From Nyssa sinensis (taxonomy: Eukaryota > Streptophyta > Magnoliopsida > Cornales > Nyssaceae): a stretch of DNA of 64,000 nt. The stretch lies in assembly GCA_008638375.1 (NCBI GenBank), contig CM018051.1, positions 8,423,387-8,487,386 of the forward strand, read 5' to 3'. Shown one piece after another: positions 36,506 through 48,200 of the stretch; position 1 is the first letter of the stretch; every line of letters begins with the position of its first letter. The notes below the pieces were generated by a model. It was not told where the DNA came from and did no database searches. It saw only the letters and a list, made by a program, of their open reading frames with translations. Position numbers and translations under genes: made by a program.

Positions 36506-36787
36506 TTCCTTCTTCAAGAAATCCCTCTCTCTCTCCCTCTCTCTCATGATTCAACAATCAAGAATCACAAGGCTGCAAGCACTCAAGTTCTCAATCTTCT
36601 TCTAATTAACACACTAAATGATATCATATACTGGGGAGAGAAAAGAAAGAGGAGGAGAGACCTAGATGGAGAGGAGATAAAAGGGAATATTCATGTGGAA
36701 AAGCACATGATGGACAGGTCATTTTAAGCATAAAATAATGAAAAGCTGGTGGGTTTTGGAGGAATGGTATTGTCTTGTTCCCAAGGG

Positions 36788-36796
36788 CTTTTAATA
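36788..36796 (-). promoter_or_regulatory. Candidate TATA box for pri-MIR166 (TATTAAAAG)
   Basis: A TATA-like motif about 300 bp upstream of the hairpin on the right strand. A CT-rich tract (GA-rich on minus) at 36523-36547 would lie in the 5' part of the transcript. Position only; other starts are possible. Confidence 0.35.
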
Positions 36797-36899
36797 GGGG
36801 GAGAAGAGAGTGGGGAAACTTTTGCAGGCTATCTCTGCAGAGGCATTGAAATTAAAGGGGCACTGAAAATAACGAGGAGGGCAAAGGGGGGCATGGGAG

Positions 36900-38604
36900 G
36901 GGGACATGAGCCTGCTTAAGTGCCATTTTAATTTAATTTAAACAAAAGTTGGGACTCACTAGAAAAGCTATAACATCAAGGAAGATATCTCCATCATCAA
37001 GTAAAAGTGTTTCCGCCCATATCAAAGCATGATCTCAGCACCACCACTATATGTACGGGTGTGTGTGGAGATTGAGAGAGAATTCCCAAACACACCAAAC
37101 TTAGTTATAAAATGCATTACTCATTAGAGAAATCCTAATAACATAACATATTAAGTAATTATCATATTTTTTTAGTATACTTTGGAATTTAGGAGGAACC
37201 TCAATATGTACGTTTCTTCCACCAAATTAAGGCAATTTTGTGCTTTATACATTGAGGGCCAAACTCGAAGGGATTCTTCTTAAGGCTTGACCTCAGGAGA
37301 TTCTCTTCGGTGGTCTTGTACCAACTACTCTCAAAACGTACAAGGTTAAGTAGTAGACTTGCGTAGCGGTGAAAATTTGAGTTTCATTGTGCAGTGGCAG
37401 GAATTTGAGCTCCACACCAAGTTTTGAGTATAATTCAACCATCTACCTGAGACTCGCCTTACCAAGACTCGAATTGAAAACTTTAAAAATAACTCTCTTA
37501 AATTCTTTTCAGCTAAGTTATTCTTGAAATTTTATACGTTGAGAATTGCAGAAAAAGCATAAAACAAATATGTAAGTATGCATCTGTGTCAACGAGAGAG
37601 TCATGTAAAGAAAGAGATGAATTTTTTTCATAAATAAAGATTTTCTACTTTCTTAATCTTTCTGATTGGAATTTAAATTGCTAATAATTTCATTTATTCT
37701 TCTTCGTGTGTAGGAGATTGTGATGAGATATGCGAATAACAATTTAATATATGTATCTCACTCATATTAATACATTGTTTTATTCTTCTTTTTTTTGTGT
37801 ATATATATATATGTATATATACACTCATTGCCACCTTTAAATCCAAATGCTCAAGTGATCTTGGCATGAGAATGAAATTCAGGAATGGAATCTCATGATT
37901 GGAATTCTATTTTAGTGTTTGGTTATATTCAAAACTCCAAAGTAAAAGAAATATTCAGAGTTTTCTTTAATTATTTTCCTTATCTTCTTCCTATTGTACT
38001 TTTTCAAATGGCAGCACCTCACCCCAAGATTGCAAGAGAAAGTTAGGTGGTAAACTAGTACATGGATTTTCCATTCATGATGGTGAGTGGGCAGTAATAG
38101 ATGTCACAAGGAATGTATTTGACTTCTTCCCATGAAAAAATTGTTCAACCCCAACCAATGAATATTCCACACATCAACAAAATTATCAATAAATTACACA
38201 CATTTTGTTAATATGTCAAATATCCATTGACCCAAGTGCAATACGCCCAGAACTAACGAATACCAGCTCCGTTTCCATCACTCATCAATTCAACTTTACA
38301 ATAGAAATGGAAATACCCTAAAATGGATATCCCAATTAGATACTGTAGACAAAGCAATAGTAAAGATCATTATAACTTCAACCATTGTTATAAAATTTCA
38401 AAGTTGATAAAATTGTAAATGAGTGTTTGGGTTGTTTTCCCAAATGTACAAAAGTGCATAAAATAGTTTACTGATTTTCTGTAAACACACTTTTATGTTT
38501 TTGGAAAAACAAAATCAGTAAAATGGCAGTTTTAAAATTTGACCAAATGACTAAGCATGTTTCTCAAACCAATTTTAGCAAACCAATCCTAAATTGGATT
38601 CCAA
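36900..38604. other. Intergenic, no gene seen; upstream region of MIR166
   Basis: At about 37230-37480 there is moderately GC-richer sequence with CTCGAATTGAAAAC and related motifs that could be an old repeat. No coding signal. Confidence 0.45.
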
Positions 38605-38830
38605 AAGTTTTTTCTTTTTTTTTTTTGTGACCCACAACTGATCCCATCAACAGCAACTTTCGGTTGCGCAGCTAAATCATAAATCACTCCTCTTTACAAC
38701 TATTTCGCATAAGTTTGGCTTGTAAAAAAGGTGGTCCCAAGAGTATTCATAAAATATTGAACTAAAGACCTTACACTTTTAAACACTTATTCTTTTGACA
38801 TATCCAACCTAGTTACCCCAAACAAATCTC
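38605..38830 (+). repeat. Dispersed repeat family F3, second long copy
   Basis: A poly-T run followed by CTGATCCCATCAACAGCAAC, AAATCATAAATCAC, TTTCGCATAAGTTTGG, GGTGGTCCCAAGAGTATTCA, TAAAATATTGAAC and AAACACTTATTCTTTTGAC. Same order and orientation as 34230-34450. Confidence 0.6.
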
Positions 38831-39719
38831 TAGTTTATAAACTATTGTATAGGCTAAGACAAAGCACTAAACCAAATCACCCCTAATAAGTAAGATCAAA
38901 TCATTATCTTCAAATAATTGTGATTCCACCAAAAAAATCCTATTCATGGGGATTTCACATCAAAGTTTATTTTCCAGCTTTTACTTTTCTGAACCCTCCT
39001 CAAATGACCCCACTACATTTCCAATCCTGCTTTTCCATTTCCTTTCTTTTGCCTTCCCATTACTCAACTCACATATCACACAGGGCCCCCTCAGTTTCAA
39101 CTCAGTTTCAATGGAAAAGAAAAGGAGGAAATGGGGATCATTGTTCACATGATTTTTGACCAAATTTGTCCCCTCTTTCTGGCCCAAAGGGTTGGAAGAT
39201 GAAGATCCATGGCTCTGTGTGACTGTGTGTTAGCAATCAGTCCCTTTGATGGGTCCCACCCACTTTCTCTCTTATTGGCAACTGAAATGATTGGGCTTTT
39301 TTTGTGGTCCCTAACCCTTTTGCTTAATTATATGACACAAGTCAAAGCTTGATGTTTTATGCATATCTGACCTTAATACGTACATCCAAAGTTTTAAACA
39401 AATAAAAATTAGTTTGCATATGCGAATAAGATTATTATTCATTAGATTTTTTAAAAACTGAATTTTATTCAAAGATTATAATGACTGTACTAATTAAAAA
39501 CTTAATTCGTAAAAGATTAAATAGATAAAAGTCTCATTTACATATATAAACAAATGCTTAACAACATTATTCATAAAAAAAAATTATTATGAGTGGAACT
39601 GTAAATAAAGGTGATATACCATCTGTCTTTTGAACTTGTATTTATAGCCTAAAAGTTTCAAAACTTAGTTTAGATGGACCATGAATTGATAAGTTAAAAT
39701 TAGAACCTTAGGATAAATC

Positions 39720-40031
39720 TGTTGGGTAGTATAAATATTGAACAGTAGTTTATTCTGTTGAATTTTTTTTAGAGTATATTTGATATTTCACATTATTTTT
39801 TTATTATTTCAATTCTATTTATTTATAATTGAGGAGTCGCATCTCATTATACTTGTAACTATTTGTAGATCATAGTAAAACAATAGCAGCCGTGAACGTA
39901 ACCCTATTCTGGAGTGAATCACGTGAACTACGTAAATTTTTGTGTTCTTGTGTGTACGTGTAATTTTAGATTCATTTTCTTGTTTGCTTTCGTGTCTTAC
40001 CGATCCAGATTATATGGTTATATTCCTAACA
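39720..40031 (+). mobile_element. Solo LTR, 312 bp, Copia-like
   Basis: Starts TGTTGGGTAG and ends TTCCTAACA, with TGTT/AACA inverted termini. The flanks are AAATC (39715-39719) and AAACC (40032-40036), a 4/5 match to a 5-bp target duplication. The 3' part (CGTGAACGTAACCC, ACTACGTAAATTTTTGTGTT) resembles the U5 region of plant Copia LTRs. No internal region or primer-binding site follows, so it is solo. Confidence 0.65.
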
Positions 40032-41054
40032 AAACCTAACTAAACATAATTGAGGAAAAAAAATAGTTTTCAAAGTATTCACAATTGTTCTTTGTTAAAA
40101 ACCTTAAGATTTGTAGAAAAGTTTTACTATGACGCATATTAATACATTTTCATTATTTTCTTACCTTAGCAATTATTGTTGTCGAGTGCAAAAGTCTTGT
40201 GTACAAGATTCGATCTTTTTCTTTTCTCTTAACTCATCGATAACGTAAACCTAATTAATGTTGTAATTTTAGTCCTATATAACTTTTGCTTTAAGGAAAA
40301 TTACATAGACACTTTGTTTTCACTTGACCCGTTATAGTTTAAAAATCAATAAATATCCTTCATGTGTTAAAAATGTTTGTCTAGTGAATTTAATTTTGAT
40401 ACGCGTTTCTATTAACTTTTAAACTACAAGGAGTCATGAAGAAACAGGTGTCAAGTGAAAATGAATAACACTACAGAAGGAGGTGGCTAGTTTACCATTT
40501 GCTTTATATGCCTTGATACATAGTCATAATATTCTGTAGATGAGAAGAGGATTTAGATTTGACATACTTCAAAACTATGTAAAAACAAAAGTTCTTGAAG
40601 GGAGTTTGAATGCTGATTTGGAAGAAGAAAAAAGGGTTAAAAAGTGTGTAAATTCAAAAAAGAAAAAAATTAAATGGCATGAGTACCATAAAAAAAAAAA
40701 AGTCCAAAGAAATTGGTGTTTCATGGAATGAAATACAACCAAACTTCTAGCTCTATGATACAACTTTTATATATTTACACAAATCTTCTTACTTTTTACA
40801 GAAGATTGATGTACAAGAGAATGGTATTTTAATTTTCCCTTTCTTTGTCCAAATCCTTGGTATTTTTATGAATTCATTTTGGTGGCAACATTCTCAAAAT
40901 CTTGATTTCTTCTTTACACCTTTGGATGCCTTGATGAGAGGGATGATGGGATCCCTCAAGTATTATTCATGTCCCGTCATGCTCCCAGCTCGCTTGGTTG
41001 TCGGCATAAAGAGTTAGATATGATAACTCTTATCATATCCTGAATTTTATATTT
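40032..41054. other. Intergenic, no gene seen
   Basis: Nothing recognised beyond AT-rich sequence; a 63-codon Lys-rich frame at 40540-40731 is low complexity. Confidence 0.5.
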
Positions 41055-41303
41055 TTAATTGACTTGAATAACTATATTATGTAAAACATTTATGATCCTA
41101 TCAAATCCCTCTTTATCCAATCTTCCAAATAGGGTAAGGTTAAACATTTTGACTTTGTTCATCCAATCTTTTATATCTTCAATTGACTTGAATAACTATA
41201 TTATGTAGATCATTTATGATCATATCAAATCCCTTCTTTTTATCCTATTTTCCAAACAGGGTAAGGCTAAACCTTTTGATTTTGTTCATCCAATCTTTTA
41301 TCA
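41055..41303. repeat. Tandem duplication, 124-bp period, 2 copies
   Basis: AATTGACTTGAATAACTATA occurs at about 41057 and 41181. Each copy ends in TTTGTTCATCCAATCTTTTA. Confidence 0.9.
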
Positions 41304-42177
41304 AGCACTTGTCTAAGGGGTTATCGGTCATTTTTGTGCATGGAATTCAAAGCAATCACAAGCTCCTACTCAAGATGTAACTTCAAGCATGGAATGCAAT
41401 TAACAACATAATCATGCATCATTCATTGCCTAAAAAGGGCTTCTATCACTTGACCTTGAATGGTTATGCCAAGACTCTAGGTGCTACATGCATCATGAGG
41501 TTTGGTTTAGGACATGCAACAACCTAAGAAGGCTTTGGTCCCAAGCTCTCAAAAAAGAAATGTCGTTTTTGGCTAGTGATTTGGACAGCAGCCAGGGTGC
41601 ACAAGCATGTTTCTGAAAGAAAGTGGGAATAAAGAAAGGGAACATTCATCCAAACACATCAACAAATGATATACTTCATCCATTCACATAATTATTCTTG
41701 ACACATGATCATTTCAAGAATCACCCATAATGACAATACTTTTTCAACATCATTTTTCAGATAGCTGCCATTTTCCTAAATGCCTTCCTTGAAGATGATA
41801 AATTTCTATATTAAGATGCTATTAGACAGACAGACCCTAAAAGTTTATACACAATGGATTAGACAATTTACAGATCCAAAAAAAATGCTTTCAAACTAAC
41901 TGATAAAACAGGGCCTACGGATGGTTAGGAAGTTGATACTGCTGAAAGCTAGATTCAAAAGAAAGAATCTGCATGTTCTGTTAGATGGAAAAGGAACCCA
42001 TCAGGGAGAAATTTTCTATGTTCCAAGAGTGAAACAACAGGAACAAACATATCTTTATTTTGAGCGAAAGGAAATAAAAAGAAAAACTACCTTACAAATA
42101 AGAAAGAGCCGACTGTACAGTAAGATCATCTATACAGTTGATTTAAAGCAGTGCAATGAACAAAAAAAAGGGAAAAA

Positions 42178-42194
42178 GGGGGGGGGGGGGGGGG
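42178..42194. repeat. Poly-G run (17) in the IBTK-like gene 3' flank
   Basis: Lies about 50 bp beyond the stop codon; the transcript would carry a C17 tract, and the plus strand could form a G-quadruplex. Length may be unreliable in assembly. Confidence 0.8.
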
Positions 42195-42246
42195 CGAAAA
42201 AGGAACAGAGACGAACTGTAGCTGCAACCATTCAGAGCATTGCTTC

Positions 42247-45200
42247 CTAAGATGGTTTTTTCACAATTTTCACATTGCTGTAAAAGCGCTTAAGGTCCTT
42301 CATAGCCCTCTCCTCGATCTGAATCGAACGGATTGATGAGGGTGTGTCGATCTCTGGTTTGAACCAGCGGTTCAGACCAGTAGAGTCTGATGGTGAGCCT
42401 TGACCAGTAGCAACAGAGAATCCAGTTGTCATTGTCTTTGGACTCTGGGAAGGATTTGTGACAAAAGCAAACAAAAACTGTGAGTACAAAATTTTATCAG
42501 ATGAAAAAAAAAAAGACAAGCTTCAAGAATTCAGTTAATGGCATGCCACAGAGATACAACTTAGATGCAGAGTTGTGAGTGGACAAACCTAAGAAGCATA
42601 GAGGACACGGGACACGGATACGTGGACACAGCATTTCTCAAAAAGTAGAACATAGATATGTCAGAAACATGTTGAATATATTATATTTTTTTATACGACC
42701 ATTCAATAAAAACCTAACATTATTTCAATTAAAACTGGTATTAATACACACAAATCACAAAAAATATTATTGAGATATTAAAATAATAAAGACATTAAAT
42801 AAAAATTCAAGAAATTCGTCATTTAATCATCAGCATCCATGATTTAAGTTCCAAAACAAATTTACTAACTATTAAATAGAACATATATATATATATATAT
42901 ATATAACAAAAAAAAAGGGAAGAGGGGAAAATGAGGCAACATATCCACACCGAAAAAAAGAAAAAAATGTGTCAAAAAAATATCTCAAACATGTCCAAAA
43001 CGTATCTTAACATGTCCGAAACTCAGGAATATACATATGTGTGTGTGTGTGTGTGTGTGGATACTCTTTTTTCGCGTGTCCTATTCATGTCGGGAGTGTC
43101 GCTAGCCAACATGCACACGTGAGCGAAAATAGGGTCCCTATTTCATAGGGACAAACATTAAGGGCAAATTTGATATGACCATTTGGATGCATTTCACATC
43201 TTCTGCTTCCTCTTTTGTATATCACATTTCAAAAAATTTCTAAGAACTGGAAGTTATTTCTGATATTATGGAAACAGCAATGTGTTTGGAAAAAAAATAA
43301 TCACAACCTGCTTTGGAAACCACAAAATACACAGCATTTTGGCAGAATTGTTGATGAAACTAGATAATGCATTAGCAGTGTTGTCTGATGGTATGTAGTG
43401 TGATAATAAAGGTGGCCCCTCTCATTTCAACTTGATCCTTCTGCCTAGAGCAACTTACCTACTTTTCAAAGGTTGTTTTATTTTACTTTAGTTAATTCAT
43501 TTAAGTTCCTGCTTCTAAGATCTTTTTAATTTTGTGCTAAAATTTGTATGGATGTAAATGTCCAGTGCATCTCTTTGTTTGTTTTTTCAAACGATAAAAT
43601 GTATTTCAAACGGTGCTTCCAAACAAGTATTATGTCTTCTAGCCATCAACAATTTAGATCAGTATATATGGCCATGTCACTTCTCTAATTGGGATTGGTT
43701 CATCCATAAAATATGGCAATACACACGCACACGGAAAAAAAAAAAGAGGGTGTTAAATTCCATACCTGTTGCATTTGGATGTCCCTAAGAGAAGGACAAG
43801 AAAGACAAGGTGGAGTCCCAGACGAAGCCCAAAGAGTTGTGTTTCTTTCTCCATCAGGTGCCTGTGATGTTCGAGCCGAGGCCACAGGTATTGGACTGGA
43901 AGGCAAAAATGAACTCAGTTGAATTTTAGCCCCACTTCTACCCTCAGTAAGATCTTCCACCTGATCTTTGCACCTAGAGTGCTGGTTCTCCTTGATTTTG
44001 CTCTGCTCATCCTGTATATCACGGAGAGAGGTGGATCCCTTCGAAATCCTAGCACCACCCCAAGCGGGGCCCTCAATTTTGGGTGTTGGTGGTGGAGCGA
44101 CGTCTTTTGGAATGTCATCAAGAGCACCACTCAAGAACATAGAAAGCCCACCTTTCTTATTCTTCTTCTTAGATGCTGCTGGTACCGGACTCCTCGGAGT
44201 GTCAGCAAGGTCTTTCTTGATGCAGAACAGAGACTCCTTGTTGCCTTGAATTGCCACAGTTCCGTCAATAACTGTGTTGTCCTCCTACCAAATCACACAA
44301 TTCAACAAATAGAATAAATACATTGTTCAACATTTTCTTTTATTAATCTCTCTGAAATCTTACTAGCCTGAAGAAAATCTTTTCTTTTTTTTCCTTTTTC
44401 TTTTTCTTCCCACCTTCTGCCCTTTTTTTTTTTTTTGGATCTTCAGCAAATCGATTCAAACAACTGAAACTTCAGGATGAGATGATTTGATGATCCAAAT
44501 AGTCATTTTCCCCATCGTCAAGCAGAACTAACAAACCTCAGTCATTATTAAGATGGTAGCTGTCATGTCAGATTTTAAGATGGGTCAAATGGTAGGGTCA
44601 AAAAATGTTTGACATAGAATATACAGGAACTAGAAATAGGAGTGCCATTGGACAACGTTTCTAAACCTTTTGCACAGAGTTCACATGTCTGTGGGTCAAA
44701 TGGTATCAAAAAAATGTTTGACATAGAATATACAGGAACTAGAAATGAAAGTGCCATTGGACACGTTTCTAATCCTTTCGCACAGAGTTCACGTGGCTAA
44801 GTGTTCAACTCAAACAAGGCAATTACAATCTATAAGTGGCTGCTTAGGACACCATAATACTAGCCACACTTTTGGACATCATCATAAAGGCCAGGCTGTT
44901 GCTTAGTCAACACGAAACAAGTAGGGAAGTTCAAAATCTCCTCCTTAGTTCAAAACTTTGTAACGCTTTCTTCCTAATTAACTTTTTTTGCCACTAACAC
45001 AATTACTTCAATATTTGGGTATCCTTGAAAATATAAGCTCTTTAGACAAATTACCTAAGATTGATATGTACCCCATACAACTAACACTTTCAAATTTAAA
45101 TGATACATCCAGCAAAAACCCCATCAAGGAAAATTTCTACCAAATCTTGACGAATAAATACAAGTGTATGTTAATAGGATTGAATTTCTACTCTTCATTT

Positions 45201-48200
45201 GACGCGGTTCAAATAAGATTTGATGATTAGGAAACTTCACCTTATGCTTGACTTGAGAGACTTCAACATCCAAGAAACCCTTCACAGGGTTGAGTTCAAG
45301 ACCGTTCCCACAATTACCAGACTCTGGTTCCACTTGTCCTACCTTCGGCTTGCTCTTTCTCCTCTGTTTCCTCGACACCTCTGCCTTTTTATTCCCTTTT
45401 CCATCTGACGAAACTGAAGAAGATACTTTTGCGTGCCTTGTCTCAATTGGAACACCAAGCTCAGCAAGTGAGTTTTCCAGAGCTGACCTTGTCTCAAGCT
45501 TTGCAATCTGCTGGTCATCGAGAAGATGGCCTTTAGACTGCTTGTCTTCAAGCATCTCAATCTGTTGCAACTTTTTCCTCAAAGCACGGACTTGTTTGCA
45601 AATGGCTTGATTTGCATCATCATTGGGTTTTAGGAAGCAATCTGACTTCAGGTTGCTCTCATTCTTTGAGATTTGTTTTTTTGTATGGTTGTCACGAGTC
45701 CTAAGAAACTCACTCTCACTATCCTCTTCTTCACTGTTAATAATGGCAGGAAAAGTAGCTGTTGGGGTAGGGAGCCGACGGTAACTCCAGGGTTCGGAGG
45801 ACCTCAAATCCAGCAATTTTTCAAGATTAGCCAAAACATCTAGTGAAGCACTAGCAATAGCATGAGCTGAGACTGTGAGAATATAATCAAGGTTCCGAAT
45901 AGCAATATCCTGCATCAAGTTTTGGAGGCAGCTTCCATAAGTAAGATCAAATCATTAATCATTAGCTTCAAAAAAAATTAGCAATCTAGAGCATCATAAA
46001 GACGATAGTTGAACAATAACATTGCAATACAGATGGCAGGAGTTAATCTATTACATGATCCTTCAAACCAAAACCAATCAAACCACAATCATTTATTATC
46101 CATTGCAAAAGACCATACGTAAAACAGTGTCCCTTCTCCACAAATAAACATAGCCTATGGCACAGGAAATAATAATAATTCTCCACCAAGGAATATAAAG
46201 CATTCATTTGTGTAATGCACACAATAAAGTAAGAACCATCAAAATAAGTTAATTACATAGAAGTATACAATATATGAGCCAATTAAGTTAAAACTCTCCA
46301 CCATGATGACTAAAAATGTATTTCTCCTGTAAATCAGCAAAGTTTGACACCTAACTGAACTAAGTTTTGCAAAAAAGTTGGCGAAATTCAAAGTATAAAT
46401 TTTAATTTTTTTCCCTTCATATATATTGTTGGTATTTCCCTATGGGTAGTTTCTTGTGTGTGTTTTTGGTTTGGGTTGTCAGCATTTTGTTTGGGGGGGG
46501 GGGGGGGGGGGTGGTTTGTACATGTAAAACTGTCATTGCATAGTATTCCAAGGCTTCTTAAAAGAAAATGGATGTATTTCCAGAAAAATGACACACATCA
46601 TCAAGGAAAATACCTCACAGTGCTTCCTCAAGTCATCTGCTCCTAGTGCATCTGCAATTTCAAGCAGTTGTATTGCATTTCGTGGCTCCACCAAACACTC
46701 TGCTGCCACTTTCTCACAAAGGCTTTTTAAGCTGGGTGTGGGCCTCTTCCCAACATCATCCTTTTGTACAGCGGATAAGATATTATCAGACTCCATATCG
46801 TTAAACATAAAATCTTCATCTAACTCGTCTAATTCATTCCTAACTTTTATCTTGAGCTTCTGAGGATTACTGCTAATAGTAGAAGGATAGACTGGATGAT
46901 AGAGAGAATCAATAATCAACAAATGTGTTTCCCCAACTGATACTGAAGTAGACCTCTTTACACCATGTATCCGGATCACAATGGGTGGGTCGTCCTTTCC
47001 TTTCTTCCCATCCCACATATAGACATCACCTGTAGCTGTAACTGCAGCAGTCCAGTACTTCCCAGCGGAAACATTCACAATAGTTCTTCCACACAGTGAG
47101 TATAACTACATGAAAACAAAAAACAAAAATTAAAAAAAAAGTTTAAAATAAAGAAATTGATTCCCTTTTTTTAATAATAAAGAATCTTAATAATAAATAA
47201 TAATAAAAAGGAATCAAGCGTCTCTGATTCAAATCATTCAAAATGTCTTTCTTGACAATACCCCCCCCCCTAGAAACGTATAGGAAGTTTTCTCCTCGTA
47301 CGGCTCGAGAAAAAATGATTCGAAGTTATATTGATGTATAGAATTCTAGTATAGAATTCGAATGGCAGGGAATATATGACTAATCAAAAGACAATGAATT
47401 CAGTCAAAACCTGCTGGCAGCGAAGATCAGGATCTGATGAAACCCAATAAAATAATGCACCATCATCTGCAAGAGCCATGCTATGTACCATCCCTGCAGC
47501 TATAGCAATCACATGAAGGCGTTTCTTACGATGAAACTTCAAGGGAGTGCTCCCACTTCTTTTTATATTTCTAGTGATGACAACACGTCTTGGAGTAACA
47601 AGTCGGTGACCCCAAGTGAACACCTGCCAGTAATGGTCAACCAACATTAACAATTCAATAATAGTAATAGTGCTAGAAGTAGTACTAGAAATCGTAATAG
47701 TGATGGTAGTAGTAAACTAAGATACCTAATTCACCTGCTAAGGTGGTGGATTGGTCTCCAATCCTGGAATTGGTCCCCCTTGGGGAAAATTCACTCTAAA
47801 TCCGCAGATTCATTTTTTGAGAGAGCAGATTTTGGAATGAACTTTGGCAAGACAGGTATGTAGCCAACCTCAAATAGTTGAGATAAGGCTTCAAGATAAG
47901 GCTTCATTGAGTTGAGTTGAATTGAATTGAGATTTTAAAATTAATTTGACTTTTCACCAAATATAATAGGTTTTGGACAGATATGCACAGTAACAGCGGG
48001 ATATTTAAACTTTTAAAACATGCAATTGGTAACAGAGAATCAAACCATGCCCAACAGGTTCACAGCAAACTCAATTAACCACTAAACCATCCCAATATTC
48101 CTTTAGATAAGAACTTTTAAAAAATATATTATATGTAAATATAGAGATTCTTTCTTATATATATCCTTTAGTTCCATTTACATAGCTGAATGGCGAAACT

